26,452 nt of DNA from an uncultured Clostridia bacterium (lineage in GTDB: Bacteria > Bacillota > Clostridia > TANB77 > CAG-508), in NCBI GenBank assembly GCA_948560265.1, contig CAOXTD010000016.1, positions 1 through 26,452 of the forward strand, read 5' to 3'. Positions 13,674-20,096 of the stretch are shown here, one piece after another (position 1 is the first letter of the stretch; each line of letters starts with the position of its first letter). The position numbers and the translations under genes are program-made. Under the pieces are notes generated by a model. It did not search any database. It saw only the letters and a list, made by a program, of their open reading frames with translations, and was not told where the DNA came from.

Positions 13674-13928
13674 ATGTATATAACACCTAAAATTTTAAAA
13701 GTAAAAGCTTTAGAAGGATATCAAATAGAATTAGAGTATGAAACAGGAGAAATAAAAATTTATGATATGACTGAACTATTAAATAGTTGTAAAGCTTATC
13801 AAAAATTAAAAGATAAAGAGAAATTTAAAAAATTAAAAATTTTTGGGCTATCAATACAATGGGAAGATGGGGAGGACATAGCACCAGAATTACTTTATGA
13901 GAACAGTGTATTAAAAGTGTCAGATTAG
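13674..13928 (+). CDS. DUF2442 domain protein
   Basis: 84 residues matching DUF2442: ITPKILKVKALEGYQIELEY, ETGEIKIYDMTELL, then the closing IFGLSIQWEDGEDIAPELLY, where W-x-DG-x-DIAPE is the family hallmark. It is small, soluble and without membrane segments; its fold and role are not established. It is probably translated with DUF4160 from one mRNA, with a GGGGG-containing ribosome site. The last codons GTG TCA GAT TAG (VSD and the stop) lie inside repeat copy D, so the repeat insertion replaced or extended the original C-terminus by a few residues. Confidence 0.85.
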   Translation: MYITPKILKVKALEGYQIELEYETGEIKIYDMTELLNSCKAYQKLKDKEKFKKLKIFGLSIQWEDGEDIAPELLYENSVLKVSD

Positions 13929-13975
13929 GGACGTTCCTTTTCCTGACACTTTTGTCATGTTAGGGACAGACCTTT
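13917..13975. repeat. Dispersed palindromic repeat, copy D
   Basis: GTGTCAG (13917-13923) pairs with CTGACAC (13943-13949) around AGGGACGTTCC, followed by TGTCATG-TTAGGGACA. It is nearly identical to copy C. It overlaps the last three codons and the stop of the DUF2442 gene and runs up to the mtaB promoter. Confidence 0.85.
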
Positions 13976-13984
13976 AAATAATAC

Positions 13985-14013
13985 TTTACTTTTGCTTTTA
14001 ATCAAGCTATAAT
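13985..14013 (+). promoter_or_regulatory. Sigma-A promoter of mtaB
   Basis: TTTACT (13985-13990), 17 bases, TATAAT (14008-14013). The ATG is about 25 bases past the expected start. Close relative of the promoter at 13342-13370. Confidence 0.75.
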
Positions 14014-14044
14014 AGGGAAAATACAAATAAAAGAAGGAATAGAT

Positions 14045-15407
14045 ATGAAACAAAAAAAAGTAGCATTTTGCACCTTGGGCTGTAAAGTAAACCAATACGA
14101 AACTAATGCCATGATGCAAAGTTTTATAGAAGCAGAATATGAAATAGTAGAATTTGAAGAAAGAGCAGACATCTATGTTATCAATACTTGCACTGTAACA
14201 AACATGGCTGACAAAAAATCAAGACAAATGCTAAGAAAAGTAAAAGATATTAACCCACATTCTATTTTAGTTGCAGTTCGGATGCTATGCACAAGTAGCA
14301 AAAGAAAAACTACAAGAAATACCAGAAATTGATTTGATTTTAGGAGTAAATGAAAAGAGTGAAATTGTAGAATATGTAGAAGAATTAAATAGAGCAAAGC
14401 AGACTACATTAATGCAAATTTCAGATGTAGCAAAACAAGAAGAATTTGTAGAATTTGGACCTATAACATATACAGAAAAAACAAGAGCAGTTATCAAAGT
14501 ACAAGATGGCTGTAATCAATTTTGCTCTTATTGTATTATTCCCTATGCAAGAGGACGTATTAGAAGCAGAAGACCAGAATGGGTAATAAAAGAAATATCC
14601 AAAATTGCTCAAAAAGGAATTAAAGAAGTTGTATTAACAGGAATTCACTTAGCTTCCTATGGAAAAGATTTTACCAAAAATATTGTTGAAGATATTTCAT
14701 ATGACTTAAAATATGAAATGAACAAAAAAGAATTCTTATTAATCGATTTACTAGAAGAAATTCAAAAAGTAAAAGGAATTGAAAGAATTCGTTTGGGTTC
14801 ATTAGAGCCAACGTTAATTACAAAAGAATTTGTAATGAGGTTATCAAAGCTTTCTAAAATATGTGACCAATTTCATCTATCTCTGCAAAGTGGATGTGAT
14901 GAAACATTAAAAAGAATGAACCGAAAATATACAACAGAAGAATTTGAAAATGGAGTAGAACTTTTAAGAAAAGCATATCCAAAAGTACACTTAACAACAG
15001 ATGTAATTGTAGGATTTCCAGGAGAAACAGAGGAAGAATTTCAAAAGACATATGTATTTTTAGAAAAAATTAAATTCTATAAAATGCACATTTTTAAGTA
15101 TTCTCCAAGAAGCGGAACAGTTGCTGCTAAAATGCTAAATCAAATTGATGGAAATGTAAAAGAAGAGAGAAGCAATAAATTAATAGAAATTTCAGATAAG
15201 AATGAAGCAGAATATCAAAAGCAATATATAGGAAAGCAGGTAGAAGTATTACTAGAAGATAGAGAAGGAGAATACGTCAAAGGACATACAAAAAACTATG
15301 TGGTAGTAAAGACAAAAACAGAAAAAGAATTAGAAAATACAATTCAGAAAGTGACAATAACAGGAATAGAAGGACTAGAATTAGTAGGCTCATTGGCAGA
15401 TGACTAA
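14045..15407 (+). pseudogene. mtaB: tRNA t6A37 methylthiotransferase MtaB, interrupted by a one-base frameshift
   Basis: Two reading frames together make a full MtaB of about 453 residues, a radical-SAM enzyme that adds a methylthio group to t6A37 in tRNAs reading ANN codons. Frame one (14045-14278) gives CTLGCKVNQYET and INTCTVTN with the first two cluster cysteines. It then leaves the right frame at one extra C (14279) and ends at 14332. Omitting that base gives LVAVGCYAQVAKEK with the third cysteine and the rest to 15407: the radical-SAM motif CNQFCSYCIIPYARGR, then LSLQSGCDETLKRMNRKYTT in the family core, and a C-terminal TRAM domain. An AAGAAGGA ribosome site precedes the ATG. Without correction the product lacks all catalytic parts. 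Sequencing error, true decay and recoding cannot be told apart here; the downstream frame shows no further damage, so decay would be recent. Confidence 0.85.
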
Positions 15408-15515
15408 AAATATATAGAGGAAAACAAGATGATTTTTATGGAGGAATTGATGAATTACCTAGTGGAAATTTATTACTTTAATTTAATAGGACATAAACAG
15501 TGTCAAAAATAAATT

Positions 15516-15558
15516 AAAAAAAGGTTTATGACAAAGAAACGTCATTGAACCTTTTTTT
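15516..15558 (+). terminator. Intrinsic terminator after mtaB
   Basis: AAAAAGGTTTATGAC (ending 15531) pairs with GTCATTGAACCTTTTT starting at 15541, with a seven-T run. One or two internal mismatches; a clear terminator about 110 bases after the mtaB stop. Confidence 0.85.
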
Positions 15559-15573
15559 AGTGATATATTATGA

Positions 15574-15600
15574 GATTTCTTTTTAGAAATCTTGATTTCT
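15574..15600 (+). other. Alternating stem in the alaS upstream region
   Basis: AGAAATC (15585-15591) can pair with GATTTCT on its left (15574-15580) or on its right (15594-15600). The right copy overlaps the -35 box of alaS. No T-box features are seen in this 118-base region, so it is not a T-box. Confidence 0.35.
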
Positions 15601-15620
15601 AGCAATTCATAGTATATAAT
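15592..15620 (+). promoter_or_regulatory. Sigma-A promoter of alaS
   Basis: TTGATT (15592-15597), 17 bases, TATAAT (15615-15620). The leader would be about 50 bases, too short for a T-box riboswitch. Confidence 0.7.
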
Positions 15621-15676
15621 TTTAACCAGATTATGTCAAAGTAGCAAAATAATTTGCTAAAAGAGGAGAAGAAATT

Positions 15677-17431
15677 ATGAAAGCAATAGAAATAAGAAAC
15701 AAATATTTAAACTTTTTTAAAAATCATGGACACAAAGTCGTTCCAAGCGCGCCATTAATACCAGAAAATGACCCATCTGTATTATTTACAACAGCTGGAA
15801 TGCAGCCATTAGTACCATATCTATTGGGAGAAAAACACCCAGAAGGTACACGTCTTACAGATTACCAAAAATGTATTAGAACAAATGACATTGATGAAGT
15901 AGGAGATAATCGCCATCTTACTTATTTTGAGATGCTTGGAAATTGGTCTTTAGGAGATTACTTTAAAGAAGAAGCCATTGCTATGTCCTATGAATTTTTA
16001 ACAAAGGAATTAGGCATTGATTCAGAAAAGTTATCTGTTACTTGTTTTGCAGGAGATGAAGATGCGCCAAGAGATACAGTAGCTGCTGAAGCTTGGAAAA
16101 AAGCAGGAATACCAGAGGAAAGAATCTACTTTTATGGAAAAGACAATAACTGGTGGATAGCAGGAGAAGAAGGACCTTGTGGACCAGATACAGAAATGTT
16201 TTTAGATACAGGAAGACCAGCTTGTAATCCTAATTGTGGACCGGATTGTGATTGTGGTAAGTATGTAGAAATTTGGAACAATGTATTTATGGAATTCTAT
16301 AAAGCAAAAGATGGCTCTATTTCTAGACTAAAACAACAAAATGTAGATACTGGTCTTGGACTAGAAAGAATGGCGATGCTACTACAAGGAAAAGAAACTC
16401 CTTTTGATATTGAACTATTCTTACCAGTGATGGAAAAATTGAAAGAACTAGCAAAAGGAGATTATATAGAAAGTAGAAGAATTGTAGCAGAACACTTACG
16501 TTCAAGCATGATGATAATAGCAGATGGGGGAAGACCAAGCAATATTGATAGAGGATATGTTTTAAGAAGATTAATTAGAAGAATGACAAGACATCTAAAC
16601 AAACTACAAATTGATTTAAATGAGCTTCCAACACTAATTGAACTATATGTAGAAACCTTAAAAGAATTATATCCAGATTTAGCAGAGAAAAAAGAAACTA
16701 TAAAAGAAGTTATAATAGCTGAAAAGGACAAGTTCGTAAAAACATTATCTAACGGGGAACGAGAATTTAATAAAGTAGTTAGCAAACTAAAACAAGAGGA
16801 TAAAACAATCATTGATGGGCATACTATATTCAAACTATATGAAACTTATGGTTTCCCACCAGAGGTTACACAAGACCTAGCAAAAGAGCAAGGTTTTGAA
16901 ATAGAAATGACGGAGTTTGATAAACTCTTTAAAGAACATCAGGAAAAATCAAGACAAGGAAGCGAGCAAAAGTTTAAAGGAGGCTTAGCTGAACAAAATG
17001 AACAAACGACTAAATATCATACAGCAACGCACCTTCTAAATGCAGCATTAAAAGTAGTTGTAAGTCAAGATATTCACCAAAAAGGTTCTAACATTACAAC
17101 TGAAAGAATGAGATTTGACTTTAGTTGTGATCATAAGCTAACAGATGAAGAAAAGCAAAAAGTAGAAGATTTAGTAAACGAATGGATAAAACAGGATTTA
17201 CCAGTTACTATTCAAACAATGAAAAAAGAAGACGCAGTAGCTTCAGGAGCAGAATGTATGTTTATTGAAAAGTATCCAGATGAAGTTACAGTATATACAA
17301 TAGGAGAGGTATCAAAAGAAATTTGTGGTGGTCCTCACGTGACACACACAGGAGAACTTGGACACTTTACAATCAAAAAAGAAGAAGCAAGCTCAGCAGG
17401 AGTTAGAAGAATTAAAGCAGTGTTGTCATAA
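15677..17431 (+). CDS. alaS: Alanine-tRNA ligase, compact form without C-Ala domain
   Basis: 584 residues against about 870 for the common form. It charges tRNA-Ala with alanine and removes mischarged Ser/Gly. The class II aminoacylation domain is complete: VVPSAPLIPENDPSVLFTTA, CIRTNDIDEVGDNRHLTYFE (motif 2) and DTGLGLERMAMLLQGK (motif 3). A Cys-rich insert near 183-195 (CNPNC-GPDCDC) may bind zinc. The tRNA-recognition helices follow (to about 400). The editing domain has HTATH (His448, His452) and CGGPH (Cys550, His554). The protein stops after the editing core, so the DHHA1/C-Ala oligomerisation part is missing. Similar short AlaRS forms are known in some Clostridia and candidate-phylum bacteria. 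AGAGGAG ribosome site. Repeat copy E begins right after the stop. Confidence 0.93.
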   Translation: MKAIEIRNKYLNFFKNHGHKVVPSAPLIPENDPSVLFTTAGMQPLVPYLLGEKHPEGTRLTDYQKCIRTNDIDEVGDNRHLTYFEMLGNWSLGDYFKEEAIAMSYEFLTKELGIDSEKLSVTCFAGDEDAPRDTVAAEAWKKAGIPEERIYFYGKDNNWWIAGEEGPCGPDTEMFLDTGRPACNPNCGPDCDCGKYVEIWNNVFMEFYKAKDGSISRLKQQNVDTGLGLERMAMLLQGKETPFDIELFLPVMEKLKELAKGDYIESRRIVAEHLRSSMMIIADGGRPSNIDRGYVLRRLIRRMTRHLNKLQIDLNELPTLIELYVETLKELYPDLAEKKETIKEVIIAEKDKFVKTLSNGEREFNKVVSKLKQEDKTIIDGHTIFKLYETYGFPPEVTQDLAKEQGFEIEMTEFDKLFKEHQEKSRQGSEQKFKGGLAEQNEQTTKYHTATHLLNAALKVVVSQDIHQKGSNITTERMRFDFSCDHKLTDEEKQKVEDLVNEWIKQDLPVTIQTMKKEDAVASGAECMFIEKYPDEVTVYTIGEVSKEICGGPHVTHTGELGHFTIKKEEASSAGVRRIKAVLS

Positions 17432-17434
17432 AAA

Positions 17435-17486
17435 TGTCGCACATGGGGACGTTAGTTAAGTGCGACATCTGTCCAAAAGTACGACA
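17435..17486. repeat. Dispersed palindromic repeat, diverged copy E
   Basis: TGTCGCAC (17435-17442) pairs with GTGCGACA (17459-17466, within one base). ATGGGGACGTTAG between them keeps the GGGGACGT core of the other copies, while the stem sequence has changed in both arms. It lies between alaS and the HIT gene. Confidence 0.65.
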
Positions 17487-17501
17487 AAAAAAGGAGAAAA
17501 A

Positions 17502-17849
17502 ATGGAAGATTGTATTTTTTGTAAAATTATTAAAGGAGAAATTCCTTCAGAAAAAGTATATGAAGACGAAAATGTATTAGCTTTTAAAGATATTCAACCA
17601 ACAGCGCCAATTCACATATTAATCATTCCTAAAAAGCATATTACAAATTTAATGGAAGTTGCACCAGAAGATAGTGAATTGATGGGGAAAATAGTAGAAG
17701 CAATGCAAAAGGTAGCAAAGCAACTAGGAGTAGATGAAAAAGGATTTCGAATCATTTCTAATTGTGGACCAGATTCAGGACAAGAAGTAATGCATTTGCA
17801 CTTTCACTTACTTGCTGGAAGAAAAATGGGACCTAAGATTGCACACTAA
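17502..17849 (+). CDS. HIT (histidine triad) family nucleotide-binding protein
   Basis: 115 residues, typical for the HinT/PKCI branch, which hydrolyses adenosine phosphoramidates and aminoacyl-adenylates. The start MEDCIFCKIIKGEIPSEK is the family N-terminus, and an AAAAGGAG ribosome site precedes this ATG; a GTG 42 bases upstream lies in the repeat and is not used. The active-site triad is His98-x-His100-x-His102 in VMHLHFHLLAG; Cys4 and Cys7 may hold zinc as in several HinT proteins. The central part ILIIPKKHITNL is also typical. It follows alaS, with repeat copy E between. The position next to an aminoacyl-tRNA synthetase is suggestive, since HinT proteins clear aminoacyl-AMP, but gene pairing alone is weak evidence. 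Confidence 0.95.
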   Translation: MEDCIFCKIIKGEIPSEKVYEDENVLAFKDIQPTAPIHILIIPKKHITNLMEVAPEDSELMGKIVEAMQKVAKQLGVDEKGFRIISNCGPDSGQEVMHLHFHLLAGRKMGPKIAH

Positions 17850-17895
17850 ATGAAGGAGAAACTTACCTAAAAATATAGAAAAACTTCGAAAAATG

Positions 17896-17904
17896 TGGTA
17901 TAAT
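17896..17904 (+). promoter_or_regulatory. Extended -10 promoter of the sortase gene
   Basis: TGGTATAAT, an extended -10 (TG, one base, TATAAT at 17899-17904). No convincing -35. The sortase ATG is about 35 bases past the expected start. Confidence 0.55.
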
Positions 17905-17945
17905 AGATGTAAATATGGGAGATTCTATATAAAGGAGGAAGACAA

Positions 17946-18635
17946 ATGTTTAATAGTAAATATAGTAAATTATTAACAACATTATTAGTTATTGCAATTA
18001 TTGCAGTTTTAGGAATTCTAATTTTTGTTGGAATTAATTGGTATAAAGCATATATGACAGAAAGTGATGTTGATGCAGGAGTAGACCAATTTGACGGATA
18101 TATTAATAATACAATAGCTAAGAATCCAAATAGTAATGAAGAAAATAATATAGCAGATTTAGTAGATCCAGATATTGATGTCAATAATACAGTTACAAAT
18201 ACTAGTGGCAATGGAGGAACTACCGCAAGCAAGCCAAAATATAAAGGCTTTAATATGGTAGGAAAAATTGAAATTCCAAAAATCAAACTAAGCTGCCCTG
18301 TTTTGGAAACGGCAACAGATAGTGCTATTGAAGTGGCAGTAGCAGTTTTAAGTGGACCAGGAGTTAATCAAGTAGGTAATACACTTATCATAGGACATAA
18401 CTATAGAAATGGAACCTTTTTCTCTAATAATAAGAAATTAGAGGTAGGAGATAAAATCTATTTAACAGATTTATCTGGTAAGAAAATTACATATAAGATT
18501 ACAAAAAAATATAAGACATCAACAAGTGATGCAGACTATATGTTAAGAGATACAAAGGGAAAAAGAGAAATTACATTATCAACTTGTACAGATGATTCTA
18601 AACAAAGATTAATTCTTTGGGCAGAAGAAACATAA
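17946..18635 (+). CDS. Sortase family transpeptidase
   Basis: 229 residues. A membrane helix at about 9-32 puts the enzyme outside with its N-terminus anchored. A low-complexity Asn/Asp/Thr linker (about 45-100) leads to the sortase barrel (about 103-229). Catalytic residues are in place: His151 in IGHNYRNG, Cys214 in TLSTC, and Arg221 in SKQRLIL. Sortases cut LPxTG-like signals and join surface proteins to peptidoglycan or to pilin subunits. The size and the TLSTC-x6-R pattern suit a class D or unassigned group rather than class A of cocci. No LPxTG protein is seen in this window. An AAAGGAGGAA ribosome site precedes the ATG, and a strong hairpin follows. Confidence 0.9.
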   Translation: MFNSKYSKLLTTLLVIAIIAVLGILIFVGINWYKAYMTESDVDAGVDQFDGYINNTIAKNPNSNEENNIADLVDPDIDVNNTVTNTSGNGGTTASKPKYKGFNMVGKIEIPKIKLSCPVLETATDSAIEVAVAVLSGPGVNQVGNTLIIGHNYRNGTFFSNNKKLEVGDKIYLTDLSGKKITYKITKKYKTSTSDADYMLRDTKGKREITLSTCTDDSKQRLILWAEET

Positions 18636-18651
18636 ATAAAAAATGAATAAG

Positions 18652-18689
18652 ATACAAAAAAGAAGGTTGAAAAACCTTCTTTTTTGTAT
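18652..18689. terminator. Bidirectional terminator between sortase gene and tRNA-Gln
   Basis: ATACAAAAAAGAAGGTT (18652-18668) and AACCTTCTTTTTTGTAT (18673-18689) form a perfect 17-bp stem with a GAAA loop, with T-runs on both strands. On the minus strand it starts directly after the CCA of tRNA-Gln. Confidence 0.9.
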
Positions 18690-18764
18690 TGGTTGGGCTG
18701 GGTAGATTCGAACTACCGCATGCTAGAGTCAAAGTCTAGTGCCTTACCGCTTGGCTACAGCCCA
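18690..18764 (-). tRNA. tRNA-Gln (anticodon TTG)
   Basis: On the minus strand: acceptor arms TGGGCTG and CAGCCCA pair fully. The D-arm contains AGCCAAGCGGTAAGGC. The anticodon stem CTAGA/TCTAG has loop CTTTGAC, anticodon TTG, reading CAA. The T-arm is GGTAG-TTCGAAT-CTACC. Discriminator A and encoded CCA (18692-18690). It is second in a two-tRNA transcript after tRNA-His, 22 bases apart. Confidence 0.95.
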
Positions 18765-18786
18765 ATATATCTATGTTATATTTTAA

Positions 18787-18863
18787 TGGGGTGGAAGATG
18801 GGACTCGAACCCACGATCTCCAGTGCCACAAACTGGCGCGTTAACCAGCTACGCCACATCCAC
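18787..18863 (-). tRNA. tRNA-His (anticodon GTG)
   Basis: Minus strand. The anticodon stem CCAGT/ACTGG has loop TTGTGGC, anticodon GTG. The T-arm is GTGGG-TTCGAGT-CCCAT. Discriminator C73 and an encoded CCA (18789-18787). The base before position 1 (18864) is G on this strand, giving the G-1/C73 pair diagnostic of tRNA-His. The acceptor stem GTGGATG/CTTCCAC has one U-U mismatch at pair 6-67. Confidence 0.95.
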
Positions 18864-18866
18864 CAG

Positions 18867-18892
18867 AAATGCATTGATTACTCAACGCATTT
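18867..18892 (-). other. Palindrome in the pre-tRNA-His leader
   Basis: AAATGCGTTGA and TCAATGCATTT on the minus strand pair around GTAA, with one G-U. It sits between the promoter and the tRNA-His 5' end and may guide processing of the precursor. Confidence 0.4.
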
Positions 18893-18895
18893 ATA

Positions 18896-18925
18896 ATTTT
18901 ACAATATTTGATACTGTTTTGTCAA
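18896..18925 (-). promoter_or_regulatory. Sigma-A promoter of the tRNA-His/tRNA-Gln unit
   Basis: Minus strand TTGACA (18925-18920), 18 bases, TAAAAT (18901-18896). The consensus -35 fits a stable-RNA promoter. Confidence 0.7.
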
Positions 18926-19026
18926 TAGTATCATTTGATTTTTTAGTTTTATTTATGCAAAAAAATGAAAAAAGTTACTATTTTAGTGTTTTTTATTGGT
19001 TTTAATTAAAAAGAAAAATGAATAGA

Positions 19027-19056
19027 TTGACATAAAATAAAAAATGATGCTATAAT
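19027..19056 (+). promoter_or_regulatory. Sigma-A promoter of the 87-residue membrane protein
   Basis: TTGACA (19027-19032), 18 bases, TATAAT (19051-19056). Both hexamers are consensus. The leader is about 38 bases and ends with AAAGGAGGA. Confidence 0.8.
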
Positions 19057-19100
19057 AATATAGACATTTTTATAAAAAACCAATTTTAAAGGAGGACATT

Positions 19101-19364
19101 ATGACGAAAAGACGGTTCAAAAGGATAGCGGGAAAGGTTCTGAAAGTCGGTTCAATAGTAGCAGGAATGTATCTTATTATTGTGATCTTCGGTATGGAAC
19201 CACTGAAGAAGATTGGCGATATATGGTTGCTGCAGGAAGGCTGGAGAGCGGCCGTAAAAATTACTCTACAAATATTAAAAATGCTCTTCGGAATAACGTA
19301 TTCCTTTTTCGGTATGCTACTGCTATATCGTTGGGGACAACACCTTGGTGACAAAAACCGGTAA
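19101..19364 (+). CDS. Small uncharacterised membrane protein (87 residues)
   Basis: I do not recognise a family. A basic start (MTKRRFKRIAGKVLK) leads to a first membrane helix at about 14-32 and a second at about 55-77. The loop between contains EPLKKIGDIWLLQEGW, and the end is RWGQHLGDKNR. The basic N-terminus suggests that both ends lie inside. The start is secure: AAAGGAGGACATT before ATG, and a consensus promoter upstream. Codon use stands out from the neighbours, with CTG for Leu, CGG for Arg, GCG and GGC, which suggests recent transfer or special selection. It is a single-gene unit, ending in a hairpin at 19419-19452. Function unknown. Confidence 0.7.
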   Translation: MTKRRFKRIAGKVLKVGSIVAGMYLIIVIFGMEPLKKIGDIWLLQEGWRAAVKITLQILKMLFGITYSFFGMLLLYRWGQHLGDKNR

Positions 19365-19418
19365 GATTGACAGTAAATAGAAATTGGTAAGTAAAAACAA
19401 AAGAAAATCACTTTTGTG

Positions 19419-19452
19419 CGGTGTAATCGTAAGAGATTATGCCGTTTTTTTT
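19419..19452 (+). terminator. Intrinsic terminator after the 87-residue gene
   Basis: CGGTGTAATC (19419-19428) pairs with GATTATGCCG (19435-19444) through two G-U pairs, followed by eight T. Confidence 0.85.
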
Positions 19453-19490
19453 AAGTAAGACGTTAAAACTAAAGTTTTTTTATTTTCCTC

Positions 19491-19519
19491 TTGCATTTTT
19501 GAGAAAAGTTAGATATGAT
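19491..19519 (+). promoter_or_regulatory. Sigma-A promoter of the 53-residue gene
   Basis: TTGCAT (19491-19496), 17 bases, TATGAT (19514-19519). The leader is about 35 bases with AAGGAGGT. Confidence 0.65.
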
Positions 19520-19560
19520 AAAGTTAATTAGTACAAAGAAAATGAAACAAGGAGGTACTT

Positions 19561-19722
19561 ATGATAGTAGATGATAAAGGAAACGTATTTGAAGATAGAA
19601 GAAAAAACAAAGTAGATAGAAGAGATGCAATAGGTGGCACAAATGGAAAAACAACAGAAAGAAGAAAAAATGATAGACGTAGACCTGCTTCAGAAGAGAA
19701 AAACAAAGAAGTTAATAGATAA
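19561..19722 (+). CDS. Small charged protein (53 residues)
   Basis: A short gene with all the signs of being real: promoter, AAGGAGGT ribosome site 6 bases before the ATG, its own terminator, and codon use like the neighbours. The protein starts MIVDDKGNVFEDRRKNKVDR and ends EEKNKEVNR. Arg, Lys, Asp and Glu make up about half of it. The pattern D/E-RRK-x2-D-R recurs: EDRRKNKVDRRD near 11-22 and TERRKNDRRR near 32-41. It has no Cys, no membrane helix and few hydrophobic residues, so it is probably disordered. I do not recognise a family. It lies convergent to two cysteine-rich mini-genes. Confidence 0.65.
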   Translation: MIVDDKGNVFEDRRKNKVDRRDAIGGTNGKTTERRKNDRRRPASEEKNKEVNR

Positions 19723-19725
19723 ATG

Positions 19726-19766
19726 AAAAGAGGCAAAAACTCGAAGGAGTTTAATGCCTCTTTTTG
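19726..19766 (+). terminator. Intrinsic terminator after the 53-residue gene
   Basis: AAAAGAGGCA (19726-19735) pairs with TGCCTCTTTT starting at 19755; an inner ACTC/GAGT stem adds to it. Five T follow. Confidence 0.85.
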
Positions 19767-19791
19767 TTATCTGAATTCTAAAAGATTAGAA

Positions 19792-19902
19792 TTAGCAGCA
19801 GCTTCTACCGCCACCACAACAACAGATTAAAAGAATTACAATAATAATCCAAATGCAGCAATCGTCACCGAAACCACATCCACAACCTCTATTTTCTGAC
19901 AT
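19792..19902 (-). CDS. Cysteine-rich mini-protein (36 residues)
   Basis: The protein begins MSENRGCGCGFGDDCCIWII, continues with a short hydrophobic stretch (IIVILLI) and ends with a CCCGGG cluster and SCC, nine Cys in 36 residues. An AAAGGGGGGAA ribosome site precedes the ATG. It follows the 39-residue cysteine-rich gene by 37 bases, so both are likely on one mRNA. Short proteins of this build (Cys/Gly-rich ends around one hydrophobic segment) are common in spore formers, annotated as YjcZ-like or high-cysteine (chorion-class-like) proteins, and several such are spore coat or membrane peptides. Role inferred only. Confidence 0.65.
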   Translation of the reverse strand: MSENRGCGCGFGDDCCIWIIIVILLICCCGGGRSCC

Positions 19903-19939
19903 AAAAATTCCCCCCTTTCTAAGTAAAACTATTTAAAGA

Positions 19940-20059
19940 TTAGCAACCGCATCCATTGTTACAGCCACAGCCACAATTGTTGTTGCCGCCACAGCAGAAA
20001 AGTAACAAGAATAGGATAATGAACCATAAAAGTTCACTGTTATTACAACATCCTCCCAT
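19940..20059 (-). CDS. Cysteine-rich mini-protein (39 residues)
   Basis: The protein begins MGGCCNNSELLWFIILFLLL, one membrane-like helix, and ends FCCGG, three Asn, then CGCGCNNGCGC. It has nine Cys. A GGGAGGT ribosome site lies before the ATG. It is a paralogue-like partner of the 36-residue gene downstream, with the same plan of Cys cluster, hydrophobic helix, Gly/Cys tail. It resembles the high-cysteine mini-proteins of Clostridia. A CATACGAA box upstream may be a mother-cell sigma promoter, which would fit a coat role, but that is uncertain. Confidence 0.65.
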   Translation of the reverse strand: MGGCCNNSELLWFIILFLLLFCCGGNNNCGCGCNNGCGC

Positions 20060-20096
20060 TTTCTATACCTCCCTATGAACTTTATTTTTTAGGTCT

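Noticed and set aside
15429..15512. A 27-codon frame with ATG and a GAGG site right after mtaB.
   Set aside because: Very short, composition not protein-like, and a neighbouring frame looks equally coding. No further support, so not listed as a gene.
15559..15676. A T-box riboswitch before alaS.
   Set aside because: The region is too short and has no specifier stem or conserved T-box sequence.
8303..17486. A CRISPR array formed by the five repeats.
   Set aside because: Copies are kilobases apart with whole genes between; they are dispersed intergenic elements.
17460..17501. An upstream GTG start for the HIT gene.
   Set aside because: It lies in repeat copy E, and the family N-terminus MEDCIFCKI begins at 17502 with a good ribosome site.
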